Assembly: GCA_946615905.1 (NCBI GenBank)
Contig: CAMOIE010000006.1
Coordinates: 62,001 to 126,000, forward strand
Length of the DNA: 64,000 nucleotides
Direction: 5' to 3'
Origin: an uncultured Treponema sp.
GTDB taxonomy: Bacteria; Spirochaetota; Spirochaetia; Treponematales; Treponemataceae
Part shown: positions 1-8,174 of the stretch, one piece after another
Numbering within the stretch: position 1 is the first letter of the stretch
Layout: every line of letters starts with the position of its first letter
Translations under genes and position numbers: made by a program
The notes under the pieces: generated by a model
The model's input: only the letters and a program-made list of their open reading frames with translations
Told to the model about the DNA's origin: nothing
Databases searched by the model: none

Positions 1-413
1 GACATTTGAATTGCTGACGCTGACTGCTCATAATAAACCATCTGACTGTCAGGGTCATTTTTGATTTTCCAGCCGTTTTTTTCGTTCAAGGCAGAAGCAG
101 CGTACTTTATCGGATAATTTCCAAGGATTGCAGCTTCAAATCCATGGTTTGGAGTTCCTGTCGCAATAGCCAGGGTCTCTGTTCTGGAAGAAATTCTTTT
201 TGCATCCCCTGTCGATGTCCCGGCAATTTTGGCAAAAGCCTGGGTCACAAAATCTTGATTTCCTTTTACCGGAATGTAAATATACATCGCAGCATCCGAA
301 GAAAGCATAGCCAGAGGATCTACAGCAGGAATATCTGGGGCCGATCTACAGGAAAAAAAGAGGGCACCGCAAATAAGTGCGAGGGTAAAATTTCGTAAGA
401 TTTTTTTATTCAT
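1..413 (-). CDS. Lipoprotein of unknown function, C-terminus outside the window
   Basis: An open frame of 137 codons runs from an ATG at 413 leftwards to the window edge with no stop, so only the N-terminal part is visible. It starts with a basic MNKKILRN stretch and a hydrophobic core, followed by FFSC with Cys22, which fits the relaxed lipobox of spirochaetes. The mature part begins RSAPDIPAVDPL and shows no family I recognise. A TATAAT -10 box lies 9 bp upstream of the ATG and there is no Shine–Dalgarno. The gene is divergent from the CDF transporter. Export and lipidation are inferred from the signal sequence only. Confidence 0.75.
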   Translation of the reverse strand, partial: MNKKILRNFTLALICGALFFSCRSAPDIPAVDPLAMLSSDAAMYIYIPVKGNQDFVTQAFAKIAGTSTGDAKRISSRTETLAIATGTPNHGFEAAILGNYPIKYAASALNEKNGWKIKNDPDSQMVYYEQSASAIQM

Positions 414-422
414 AATCGTAAG

Positions 423-428
423 ATTATA
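423..428 (-). promoter_or_regulatory. -10 box of the lipoprotein gene
   Basis: TATAAT on the minus strand, 9 bp from the ATG at 413. I see no convincing -35. The predicted mRNA would begin about 3 nt before the start codon. Confidence 0.45.
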
Positions 429-461
429 GCACAAAAGATGATAGAATTGGTACGCTTTTAA

Positions 462-489
462 TTGATTTTTATGCTGGAATTTCTATAAT
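462..489 (+). promoter_or_regulatory. Promoter of the CDF transporter (leaderless type)
   Basis: TTGATT (462–467), 16 bp spacer, TATAAT (484–489), then six T residues and the ATG at 496. There is no Shine–Dalgarno, so transcription is expected to start at or next to the start codon. Confidence 0.7.
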
Positions 490-495
490 TTTTTT

Positions 496-1425
496 ATGCA
501 CCGTTCCCGTTCATATTACATCCGCTTAGCCGGAACTATCGCCGCAATCGGAAATTTGATTCTCTGTGCCATAAAACTCCTCTTCGGCTGGAAGACAGGG
601 AGTCTTGCCGTAATCGGCGACGGAATCGACTCCTCAACAGACGTTCTGATTGCCCTCACGGCGATTTTCGTGAGCGGGATTGTCGCCCAACCCGGTGACT
701 CAGACCACCCCTGGGGGCACGGTCGGGCAGAGACAACAGCAACGCTGATTCTCTCCTGCGTAATTTTCTACGCGGGCTTGCAGCTGACAATCACTTCAAT
801 TTCTTCAATAATAAAGGGAAAAATCGCAAGCGAGATTTCCTGGCTTGCGGTGGCGGCGGCCGCAATCTCAATCTGCGGGAAAGCCCTTCTCGCCCTCTCC
901 CAGTTCGCAATCGCGAAAATCTCGGATTCTGAAATCGTCAAGGCCAACGCCGAGAACATGAAAAGCGACATAATCCTGTCAGCCGGAGTTCTCGCGGGTC
1001 TTCTTGCAAGCCACTTTTTCGCTCAGCCCCTGCTAGACCCGATTTGTGCGATTTTGGTCGGTTTTTGGGTAATAAAAAACGCTGTCAGGCTTTTCAAGGA
1101 GATAAACCTGGAGTTGATGGACGGAAACGCTGACAACTCCCTCTACAAAAAGCTTTTCGCGGCGGCATCTTCCGTTCCGGGCGTGAAAAATCCCCACCGG
1201 GCAAGAATCCGTAAAATCGCATCATGCTTTGACATAGATTTGGACATTGAGGTAGACCCGGCCATGACAGTCTACGATGCCCACGAGCTTTGCGAGCAAG
1301 TCGAGGAGGCCGTCATGGAAAAAATCGACAACGTATACGGAATCGTAGTCCACATAGAGCCGGAAGGCTCCGCCGACCACCAGAGGGAAGAGGAATACGG
1401 TCTGACACCGGATGCGGTGAAGTAA
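496..1425 (+). CDS. Cation diffusion facilitator family metal transporter
   Basis: Inner-membrane divalent-metal/proton antiporter of the CDF family (309 aa, usual length). The N-terminal part holds several hydrophobic segments. TM2 has a DxxxD metal site (D45, D49), and HPWGHGRAE at 71–79 is the family hallmark. The C-terminal third is the soluble ferredoxin-like domain (VHIEPEG near the end). The TM5 counterpart reads NxxxD (in NAENMKSD) rather than the HxxxD of zinc exporters, so the metal cannot be assigned; manganese or iron is as likely as zinc. The stop lies 6 bp from the stop of the convergent VanY-like gene. The start is set by the close upstream promoter. Confidence 0.9.
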   Translation: MHRSRSYYIRLAGTIAAIGNLILCAIKLLFGWKTGSLAVIGDGIDSSTDVLIALTAIFVSGIVAQPGDSDHPWGHGRAETTATLILSCVIFYAGLQLTITSISSIIKGKIASEISWLAVAAAAISICGKALLALSQFAIAKISDSEIVKANAENMKSDIILSAGVLAGLLASHFFAQPLLDPICAILVGFWVIKNAVRLFKEINLELMDGNADNSLYKKLFAAASSVPGVKNPHRARIRKIASCFDIDLDIEVDPAMTVYDAHELCEQVEEAVMEKIDNVYGIVVHIEPEGSADHQREEEYGLTPDAVK

Positions 1426-1431
1426 ATCGGG

Positions 1432-2214
1432 CTACTCGGACTTTTTCCAAGCATCGATGAATTCAATCATAAACTGCTGGATGTCGCTGAACCACTTTTT
1501 CTGGAAGGCGCAGGCTTCTTTTCCGATGTAGCGGAAGTGCCAGCATTCCCAGCGGAAGCCGGTCACATCCTCATAGCCCTGTGGGAATGAGAGCGACCAG
1601 CCGTAGTCGGCGGCGTGGGCGTCAAGCCACTTGCACATGCGTGTCTGGGCAAAATCATCGGTGATGGAACCAAAGTCAATCGCGACTCCCAGCTGATGCT
1701 GGCTTGTCCCTGGTCTTGCTGACTCGCGCTCAGCTTCTTTCAAGCCGTCAATGCGGACCCATTTTTCAAAAGTCTTTTTCTGGTACTCGTATGAGCGGTA
1801 GGTCGAAGAGACAAGAAGGGTGATTCCGTCTTTTTTGGCCGCGTCAGACATTTTTACAAGAGCCTCGTAGGAATCCGGCCGGAGGGAGAGGTCATTGCGG
1901 TTGATGTTGAAATGGCTGTTTTTTACCAGCTTGACCAGATCCTTCGGAACATAGTCCGAGCCGACCGAGTGTTTTTTGTCAATCAGATAGTAGAGCGAGA
2001 GGTCATCCTGACGGAAGTTTTTCTCGGCCTCAAGGACTTTATTCAAGTCGGCAATAAATTCCTCAGGCTTTCCGTTCGGAATAGCCGCCTTTGCCCGGTC
2101 TGACATAGACGAGAGAACCCGCCCCAATTTTTCAACGTCAGAGTTTGACTGGGCACATGCCGTAAAAGCGCAGAATGCAAAAAGCGCAAGAGAGAGAAGA
2201 AATATTTTTTTCAT
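1432..2214 (-). CDS. D-alanyl-D-alanine carboxypeptidase, VanY-like (M15B)
   Basis: Zinc-dependent peptidase that trims the terminal D-Ala of peptidoglycan stem peptides. The N-terminus is a signal sequence ending AFTAC (Cys20), so it is probably a lipoprotein on the periplasmic side. The catalytic domain shows PGTSQHQLGVAIDFG (zinc ligands H and D) and, near the C-terminus, WECWHFRYIG (catalytic Glu, zinc His), both diagnostic of VanY/DacB-type M15 enzymes. The 260 aa length is normal. A GAGG motif precedes the ATG by about 6 nt. Nothing nearby suggests vancomycin resistance; a housekeeping wall role is more likely. Confidence 0.88.
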   Translation of the reverse strand: MKKIFLLSLALFAFCAFTACAQSNSDVEKLGRVLSSMSDRAKAAIPNGKPEEFIADLNKVLEAEKNFRQDDLSLYYLIDKKHSVGSDYVPKDLVKLVKNSHFNINRNDLSLRPDSYEALVKMSDAAKKDGITLLVSSTYRSYEYQKKTFEKWVRIDGLKEAERESARPGTSQHQLGVAIDFGSITDDFAQTRMCKWLDAHAADYGWSLSFPQGYEDVTGFRWECWHFRYIGKEACAFQKKWFSDIQQFMIEFIDAWKKSE

Positions 2215-2293
2215 GAAAAGCCTCTAAAAAAATTGTCGCCAGAATTGAAGCTGCTGCCCGCAATTTTACATAAGTTTGGCGGGCGCAATTTTA

Positions 2294-2620
2294 TCAGCCG
2301 ACTTCGGTGACAGAGTGTATGAACAAGAATGTATCAGAAAACCCGGTGTCGTCCAAGGCCTGATGGGCGACAGGAGAGGGGTTCATCAGATAGAGCTTGT
2401 GCTTGTACTCGATTCCGTCGTTGAAGCCGGCCATAATCGTTCCAACCCCGGAGGAGTCAATCGAAGTCACCTGGGACATCTCAAGCACGATGTTGATTTT
2501 TTTTATCTGCTCGTAGATTTTAGTCTGCAACTCAGAGACCGTGTAAGAGTTGATGTCCCCGGCAAGCTCCATAAGCATGTAGTTGGCACCGTTTTTTTCT
2601 GTAATCTGCAATTGGTCCAT
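2294..2620 (-). CDS. STAS-domain anti-sigma factor antagonist (SpoIIAA/RsbV-like)
   Basis: Single STAS domain of 108 aa. The phosphorylation loop DSSGVGTI is intact, with Ser57 in the position phosphorylated in SpoIIAA and RsbV. In known systems the unphosphorylated form binds a kinase/anti-sigma factor, and a PP2C phosphatase restores this form. It is the last gene of an operon with two such phosphatases, 29 bp after the 718-aa one, and has a GGAG ribosome site. No anti-sigma kinase of the RsbW type is visible in the window, so its partner must be elsewhere or the output is not a sigma factor. Confidence 0.9.
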   Translation of the reverse strand: MDQLQITEKNGANYMLMELAGDINSYTVSELQTKIYEQIKKINIVLEMSQVTSIDSSGVGTIMAGFNDGIEYKHKLYLMNPSPVAHQALDDTGFSDTFLFIHSVTEVG

Positions 2621-2648
2621 AATTCACTCCAAATGTAATCTGTCAGTC

Positions 2649-4805
2649 TTACAAACATTTCAGGACGAGGATAGAAACGTCATCCTGAATTTCAGTCGAA
2701 AGGAAGTCAACCATAGAGTCGTACATTGACTGAGCCATTTTCGTGGCCGGATACATTGTGTTTTCCGTGATTGACTTTTGAATTCTGTCCTTTCCGTAGA
2801 CCTCGCCACGAAGCGAGCGGGCATCAATAAGACCGTCCGTGCAGGCGACAATGACATCTCCGGGATTCAGCTTGACCTTCTTAACCTTGAGCAGGGGGAA
2901 AATATTTCTCACAAAGCCAAGAACGCGGCCCTCACCCTGAATTTCGATGACGTTGTTGTATGACCGGGTATAGAGGAAGAGAGCCGGAGTTCCGCAGTTG
3001 ATGTAGTAGAGGGTCTTGTCGCTGAAGTCCAGAAGTCCGAAGAAGCCCTCAAAGAATGTTCCCTTGGGCAGGTTGTCGCGGATAAACTCATTTACACGCT
3101 GGACAAGCTGCTTGAAGTCCTTGGTCTCGTTCAAAAATGAGCGGACGATTGACTTTACGATGACCATGCTCATCGAGGCTGAAATTCCCTTGCCTGAAAG
3201 GTCGCCCAAAACAATTATGTGGCGGTCAGGCGAAAGTTTGATAAAGTCGATGAACTCGCCCCCGATGTTGTGTGATGGAACCATGATATAGCCGGTGTCG
3301 TAGGACTTGTTTTTGATTTTATCCATATTCCGCTGGATTGAGTTGATAATCTGACTTGACATGCGAATCTCGCGGTTGACGGTACCGACAATGGCCTGAT
3401 TACCGATATTTTTCATGTAGTAGCCGAATACGAAGAAGTATGAATAGAGCTTGGAGAAAACCGAATAGTCGTAGTCGTTGTAGATGTTGCCGCCGGCTTT
3501 AGGACCGAGCAAGAGCGCACCGGAAATACGGCGGCCTTCGTTCAAAAGAATAATCGCATCGGAGTGGGTACGGCGGAACGTTTTCTCAAGAGCCTCGCGG
3601 ATAAAGACAAATGTGTGGCCATTCTCGACTACTGAGCGAAGGATGATATTACGGTTTGAGTTCAGTAGCTGGTCAAAAGAGGAATTGCGGATGTCGATTG
3701 TAATTCTGTCCTGTCCTTCCTCGTCGTAGACTGACTCAAGCTCTCCATGACCGTTCTCAATCAAGACCCGCATCTCAGAAAGACCAAGGTTCTGCTTGAA
3801 GATATTCTGCATGTTGCGGACGATTTCCTCAGGCTCGCCGTTGTAGTCCATCTTTGAAAGAGCATGCTCAAAAGGTCCCTCATACTGGACGGAGCGGAAG
3901 CGAGAGACTTTATTGAACAATTTTCTCAGCTGGTAAGAAACCGTAATAGCAAGGGCAACCACAAGCAAAATTGCAAAGATAAAAAGTCTCGGCGAGTCGC
4001 GGTAAATAGGCCACAAGACAGGGAATAAGGCTCCAACCAAAAGTGAAGGAATCACGACAACGACGGCCATCTTCAAGAATCCGCCCAAAAGCAGGAAAAA
4101 ATCAAACAGAGTGTTTGTCGTAATCGAGAAAACCAGCAGGATTTGCATGACGACATAGGCCATCGGGAAAAGGGTGATAAAAAGTGGAACGCGTCCAGTT
4201 GACTTCATCAAAAGCCAGATAATGAACCAAGAAGCCACTAGGGCTATTACATTCAAAATTGACTTTTGCAGGGGCAGACGCTCGTTCGTAGCTTCAGCCT
4301 TAACCTGCATGACTACAGCGCAGATCGCAGGAATAAAGAATCCCAAAAGGAAGCAGTAGAGGTGAAAGAGCGTGTACGGATAGTACATCGTAATCATACC
4401 GGTAAAAATATATCGGGCTGAAACGCGCATACCCAAAAAGTTCGTGACGTTGATAGCCTGAATCTGGGTGAAAACAAAATAAAGTAGCAGGACATCTATT
4501 GCAACGCGGACAATTCTTACCGCCGCAGGATAGCTGAACGAAGGAAAGTACAAAAAGTAAATGCAGACTTCAAGAGCATAGGCCCCGAACAAGAAGAAAG
4601 AAAGTCTCAGGAGAAATAGAGCCAGGCGGACAGGAAGAAAGAAAGAGGCATAAAGGGCAACAGACATGGCAAAGCAGGCCCCGGCTAGAATCAAACTGAG
4701 AACAACAAGAGGATTGTAGTCGACGTTACCGATTTTCTTGTCCGTATAATATGTGTGGAAAAACAAGACCAAAGCAAAAACGAAATTCAGAATACAGTAA
4801 ATCAT
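2649..4805 (-). CDS. Membrane-bound PP2C/SpoIIE-type serine phosphatase with GAF-like sensor region
   Basis: Predicted protein-serine phosphatase (718 aa). Roughly the first 290 residues form eight or so hydrophobic segments, a multi-TM sensor. Residues ~330–480 look GAF-like (LSEMRVLIENGHGELESVYDEEG). The C-terminal ~230 residues are the SpoIIE/PP2C domain with GGEFIDF, LGDLSGKGISA, ACTDGLIDA and a terminal QDDVSILVLK, covering the metal-binding aspartates; the first motif carries Glu where GGDFYD is usual. The ATG at 4805 follows the upstream stop directly with an AAGGGG ribosome site. The STAS protein encoded next is the likely substrate. Confidence 0.9.
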   Translation of the reverse strand: MIYCILNFVFALVLFFHTYYTDKKIGNVDYNPLVVLSLILAGACFAMSVALYASFFLPVRLALFLLRLSFFLFGAYALEVCIYFLYFPSFSYPAAVRIVRVAIDVLLLYFVFTQIQAINVTNFLGMRVSARYIFTGMITMYYPYTLFHLYCFLLGFFIPAICAVVMQVKAEATNERLPLQKSILNVIALVASWFIIWLLMKSTGRVPLFITLFPMAYVVMQILLVFSITTNTLFDFFLLLGGFLKMAVVVVIPSLLVGALFPVLWPIYRDSPRLFIFAILLVVALAITVSYQLRKLFNKVSRFRSVQYEGPFEHALSKMDYNGEPEEIVRNMQNIFKQNLGLSEMRVLIENGHGELESVYDEEGQDRITIDIRNSSFDQLLNSNRNIILRSVVENGHTFVFIREALEKTFRRTHSDAIILLNEGRRISGALLLGPKAGGNIYNDYDYSVFSKLYSYFFVFGYYMKNIGNQAIVGTVNREIRMSSQIINSIQRNMDKIKNKSYDTGYIMVPSHNIGGEFIDFIKLSPDRHIIVLGDLSGKGISASMSMVIVKSIVRSFLNETKDFKQLVQRVNEFIRDNLPKGTFFEGFFGLLDFSDKTLYYINCGTPALFLYTRSYNNVIEIQGEGRVLGFVRNIFPLLKVKKVKLNPGDVIVACTDGLIDARSLRGEVYGKDRIQKSITENTMYPATKMAQSMYDSMVDFLSTEIQDDVSILVLKCL

Positions 4806-4808
4806 CGA

Positions 4809-6215
4809 TTACCCCTTAACCTTGGCAACGAGCATAGTAACATCGTCGCGGAGTTTTTTGTTTCCGTTATACGCCATAACCAGATTGATAATATCGTCAA
4901 TAAAGGCTTGAGGGTCTTTTGAGGCGGATTTTTTGATTGTGTCCGTGAAAAGGTCCGTGTCGCCGAGTTCAACGCCCTTGTCGTTCATGACTTCTGAAAC
5001 ACCATCGGAAGCCATCATGATTAAGTCGCCGGAGAAAAGTCTCTGCTCAGCGACCTCAATGTCATCCAAAGGAATGATTCCGACAATCGAACAGTTGGAC
5101 CCCAAGGACTTGATTCTGTAGCCGTCAGGAGACTTTGTGACGATAATCGGGTCGGACATCGATGCGTTGATGTAGCGGATGGTCATCTTCTCAGTATCAA
5201 CGATTCCCATAAAGAGAACCGTGTACTTGTCCTGCAAGGCCATTCCCTTGATGGCGGAGTCAACAGCATTGATTGCAGCGACCAAGTCTTTCTTGTTGAC
5301 CATCGTCTTTACCGTGTTCATCACCAAACCCATGACCAGAGCGGCCGCCAGACCTTTACCAGAAACGTCTCCCAGCATCAGCAGGGTCTTGTGCTCGTCA
5401 ATCGGAAGAACTGTGTAGTAGTCACCGGAAACGTTAATCAGCGGACGGAAGTAAGCTGCAAGTTTCATGTTCTTGATTTCAGGCATTACCTGTGGAAGGA
5501 ATGAACGCTGGGTGTCAGCAAGGACCTCCCATTCTGTCGTAAGCTCGGAAATCTCAGAAAGTGATGAAATTGTCTGGGCCCGGTTCTGGAAACGTCCGAA
5601 TTCATCGTAAAGTTTAGGATAGATTTCGTTGTCAAAGCGGCGGGCATAGCGGCAGAAAACATAAAGGTGCTGGCCGTTCACCGCAAGAAAAAATCCTCTG
5701 GCATTCTTTGAAGATGAAACAACCCCGTATTCATTGCCAAGGAAATAAAATCCGTCATTCCAAGACACAGGAAAATACTGGGCAAGTTTCTCGATGACAG
5801 CCGGGTTTGAAGTCAGACGGGCGGGAGAAGAATAAAGCGTATAGTTGGTCTTGCGGTCAACATACAAAACCGAGCAGTCAGCCTCTTCCTCCAAAATAGA
5901 TGCGATTGCAGAATAGAAATCTTCCAAAGAATAGCAAAAGCGAAGTTTATTTATAAAACGGGTCAAAAGCTCTGTAGCCCCACCCTCCATCGCTCGTCTT
6001 TCAAGAGAAAGCCGGATTGTTTCATACGTTGTAAATCCGGTTAGCAGCAAAAATCCGAAAAGGACTGCCGTTACAGAAGTCGGAAAAACGTTTGTATACG
6101 TCCTAAAATCGTTGATTTTAATCTGGGGAACCAGCAAAATCGCAAGAATAACGAAAATCACCGCAATAAAAACATAGATAAGCGTGAGAGCAATTCGGCG
6201 CCTGGCCTTGTACAT
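4809..6215 (-). CDS. Membrane-anchored PP2C/SpoIIE-type serine phosphatase
   Basis: First gene of the partner-switching operon (468 aa from this start). Two N-terminal hydrophobic helices anchor the protein, followed by a ~150-residue region that may be a GAF-like sensor. The C-terminal phosphatase domain shows NVSGDYY, LGDVSGKGLAAAL, ASDGVSEV and RDDVTMLVAKV, so all acidic metal ligands appear present. I chose the ATG at 6215 (MYKARRR) because AAGGAG stands 5–6 nt upstream; the longer reading from 6242 starts with TTG inside the presumed -10 box. It differs from the next gene in its sensor part, so the two phosphatases may feed different signals to one STAS protein. Confidence 0.88.
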   Translation of the reverse strand: MYKARRRIALTLIYVFIAVIFVILAILLVPQIKINDFRTYTNVFPTSVTAVLFGFLLLTGFTTYETIRLSLERRAMEGGATELLTRFINKLRFCYSLEDFYSAIASILEEEADCSVLYVDRKTNYTLYSSPARLTSNPAVIEKLAQYFPVSWNDGFYFLGNEYGVVSSSKNARGFFLAVNGQHLYVFCRYARRFDNEIYPKLYDEFGRFQNRAQTISSLSEISELTTEWEVLADTQRSFLPQVMPEIKNMKLAAYFRPLINVSGDYYTVLPIDEHKTLLMLGDVSGKGLAAALVMGLVMNTVKTMVNKKDLVAAINAVDSAIKGMALQDKYTVLFMGIVDTEKMTIRYINASMSDPIIVTKSPDGYRIKSLGSNCSIVGIIPLDDIEVAEQRLFSGDLIMMASDGVSEVMNDKGVELGDTDLFTDTIKKSASKDPQAFIDDIINLVMAYNGNKKLRDDVTMLVAKVKG

Positions 6216-6241
6216 ACGGACTCCTTTTTTAAAATCATACA

Positions 6242-6247
6242 ATTATA
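6242..6247 (-). promoter_or_regulatory. -10 box of the phosphatase–STAS operon
   Basis: TATAAT on the minus strand, 26 bp upstream of the ATG at 6215, leaving room for the AAGGAG ribosome site. No clear -35 is visible. Confidence 0.4.
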
Positions 6248-6285
6248 ACACATTTATCGACAGTATTTAATAGTTTTTTTAGGCA

Positions 6286-6325
6286 AAAAAAATCCGGCCC
6301 TGTTTTTCAGAACCGGATTTTGTAA
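6286..6325 (-). terminator. Intrinsic terminator of the RRM gene
   Basis: Minus-strand hairpin with outer stem AAATCCGG/CCGGATTT and inner CTG-AAAAA-CAG, followed by eight T residues. It lies just after the RRM stop codon. Confidence 0.85.
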
Positions 6326-6335
6326 TTCTTTACAA

Positions 6336-6647
6336 TTAATAGGAATTGTCTTCCTGACGGGGAGCACGGTTGCGGTTGAAATTTCCGTGGGGCTGGCGTG
6401 GGCGGGTTTCTGCGACATTCACGCGGACGCGGCGGCCGTCAATTTCCTTGCCGTTAAGAGTTTCAATTGCTGAGTCGGCCGCTGAATCCTCTGCGAATTC
6501 AACAAATCCGAAACCCTTGGACTGCTCTGTAAAGCGGTCTTTTACGATACGCACAGAAACTATCTCACCGTACTGGCTGAATACGCTGCTCAAGCCTTCT
6601 TCCGTTGTAGAGAAATTCAAGTTTCCGACATACAAATTCTTTGACAT
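6336..6647 (-). CDS. Small RNA-binding protein with one RRM domain
   Basis: A 103-aa protein made of one RNA-recognition motif and a short basic Arg/Asn/Pro-rich tail. RNP2 is LYVGNL (5–10) and RNP1 is KGFGFVEF (44–51), both with the RNA-stacking aromatics. Bacterial single-RRM proteins of this layout occur in cyanobacteria and spirochaetes and bind single-stranded RNA; individual targets are usually unknown. It has its own promoter, an AAGGAA ribosome site and its own terminator, so it is a monocistronic unit. Confidence 0.92.
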   Translation of the reverse strand: MSKNLYVGNLNFSTTEEGLSSVFSQYGEIVSVRIVKDRFTEQSKGFGFVEFAEDSAADSAIETLNGKEIDGRRVRVNVAETRPRQPHGNFNRNRAPRQEDNSY

Positions 6648-6668
6648 ATATTTTCCTTCTGTTCCTTT

Positions 6669-6697
6669 AAGATACAGTTTAGATTTTTTAATGTCAA
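6669..6697 (-). promoter_or_regulatory. Promoter of the RRM gene
   Basis: Minus strand: consensus TTGACA (6692–6697), 17 bp, TATCTT (6669–6674), followed by a 5' UTR of about 20 nt that carries a Shine–Dalgarno. Confidence 0.7.
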
Positions 6698-6770
6698 GTT
6701 TTAAATATTATGTTAGAAAATTGGAGAAGAAAAAATCTTCCTCAGGAGGCCACAGATTTTTTAGGTACGG

Positions 6771-6799
6771 ACGACAAATTTTTACGCTTTTGATATAAT
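6771..6799 (+). promoter_or_regulatory. Promoter of the ArsB/NhaD-like permease
   Basis: ACGACA (6771–6776), 17 bp, TATAAT (6794–6799). The predicted transcript starts near 6806 and has a ~42-nt leader. Confidence 0.6.
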
Positions 6800-6810
6800 G
6801 CGAAAGTCAG

Positions 6811-6833
6811 CCGGGATATTGAGATTCTCCCGG
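6811..6833 (+). promoter_or_regulatory. Hairpin in the permease 5' leader
   Basis: CCGGGA (6811–6816) pairs with TCCCGG (6828–6833) a few nucleotides after the predicted transcription start and just before the AGGAAG ribosome site. It may protect the 5' end or affect translation; no known riboswitch class fits this size. Confidence 0.4.
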
Positions 6834-6847
6834 TCAGGAAGCAAAAA

Positions 6848-7996
6848 ATGCTGTCAAAAATATTTTCGTTTTTTAAAAGGGAGAGCGTCCTCTGCGTCTC
6901 AGGAATGTTGGCTCTCGCCTCATGCTTTTTAGTTCCGCCGTCCGCGAAGTACGCCGAATACATAAACCTCCGCGTCCTCGCCCTTCTTTTTTGCCTTATG
7001 GCTGCGGTCGCGGGAATCAAAAAGGCCGGAGCTTTCGACATTCTCTGTGCCAGGCTACTTTCGGTAAACAAGTCGGAAAAAAGACTTGCCTTTACGCTCA
7101 CCTTTTTCTGCTTTTTCGCCTCAATGTTTTTGACCAACGATGTAACTTTGATTACGGCTGTTCCATTTACGCTTTTAGTCTTTAAAAATCTCGGTGACAC
7201 CCCTAAAAGCACATCGAACCTGATAAACGTCCTTGTTTTGGAGACTGCTGCCGCAAATCTCGGCTCCATGTTAACGCCACTTGGAAACCCTCAGAACCTC
7301 TACCTTTACGCCCGCTACTCAATCGCCCTCAAAGATTTTATTCTTTTGATGCTACCATACACAGTCATTTCGCTCGTCATCTTGCTGGCTATGAGCCTGA
7401 TTTTCGTAAGAGACACAAAGTCTGTGAGTAGAAAGCTCTCTTCATCAACAGGAAAAAAACTTTTAAAGAAGGACTTCGCCTTTCACACAGGACTTTTTTT
7501 GCTCTGCATCCTGTCGGTTGCAAGGCTTATAGACTGGAAGATTCTCTTTTTTGCGGTTCTGCTTTTAACCTTGATTTTTGACCGCAGCGTTCTTAAAAAA
7601 ATCGACTATTTTTTGCTTTTGACATTCTGTTTTTTCTTTATCTTTACTGGAAACCTAGGAAAGATCCCCGTCTTTTCAGAGCTTTTGGCAAAAATACTTA
7701 AAGGCCGAGAACTTTTGATTTCGATTATATCAAGCCAGTTCATAAGCAACGTTCCTGCAGCCCTGCTCCTCTCGTCATTTACGGAAGAAGGCGAAAAACT
7801 CGTAGTCGGAACGAATCTTGGAGGGCTGGGGACTTTAATCGCCTCCATGGCCAGCCTGATTACATACAAATTCTATGCCGCCGAAAAAAAGGCAAACAGC
7901 AAGCGATATTTGGCAGTCTTTACGGCGGCAAACGTATTTTTGCTGCTTGTTCTATATTTTTTCTATATATTTGCTAGTCGCCTGCAAGGTCAGTGA
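6848..7996 (+). CDS. ArsB/NhaD-superfamily anion or Na+/H+ permease
   Basis: Polytopic inner-membrane protein (382 aa) with about ten hydrophobic segments. Typical superfamily features are LLFCLMAAVAGIKKAG in the first half, FLTNDVTLITAVPF, and the repeat-related FISNVPAALLLSSF in the second half; these two Asn-containing re-entrant signatures mark the ion-transporter fold shared by ArsB, NhaD and citrate/dicarboxylate carriers. Substrate cannot be told from sequence. No ars or nha partner genes are near. The ATG at 6848 follows AGGAAG with suitable spacing. Confidence 0.8.
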   Translation: MLSKIFSFFKRESVLCVSGMLALASCFLVPPSAKYAEYINLRVLALLFCLMAAVAGIKKAGAFDILCARLLSVNKSEKRLAFTLTFFCFFASMFLTNDVTLITAVPFTLLVFKNLGDTPKSTSNLINVLVLETAAANLGSMLTPLGNPQNLYLYARYSIALKDFILLMLPYTVISLVILLAMSLIFVRDTKSVSRKLSSSTGKKLLKKDFAFHTGLFLLCILSVARLIDWKILFFAVLLLTLIFDRSVLKKIDYFLLLTFCFFFIFTGNLGKIPVFSELLAKILKGRELLISIISSQFISNVPAALLLSSFTEEGEKLVVGTNLGGLGTLIASMASLITYKFYAAEKKANSKRYLAVFTAANVFLLLVLYFFYIFASRLQGQ

Positions 7997-8017
7997 AAAG
8001 AGAAGCAAAAAAAGCCG

Positions 8018-8172
8018 GGGCGTTGCGGGGGCGGTTCAGGCACAGCCTTTACCGAGACCCGCCTAGAAACTCACCTCGTGAGTTTCTTCGCTTATGTCGG
8101 GCAGCCACCTCCCCCGCAGGGTGGGGTGTGGAGGCAACGAAGTGCCGACCAGGGGCGGGGCTCCGCCCCCCA
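8018..8172. repeat. GC-rich, hairpin-dense intergenic element
   Basis: Lies between the convergent permease and pfk genes. It opens with GGGCGTTGC (8018–8026) and contains a perfect 9-bp hairpin GAAACTCAC-ctc-GTGAGTTTC (8066–8086), an imperfect C/G-rich hairpin (about 8106–8133) and a GGGGCGG/CCGCCCC hairpin (8152–8170). It shares GGCAGCCACC with 45856–45865 and GGGCGTTGC with 62322–62330. None of the hairpins has a T-tract, so they are not classical terminators. Composition is much richer in G+C than the flanking genes. Confidence 0.55.
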
Positions 8173-8174
8173 AA

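Noticed and set aside
8150-8172. GGGGCGG/CCGCCCC hairpin as terminator for the permease or pfp
   Set aside because: Neither strand has a T-tract after the stem; treated as part of the repeat element.
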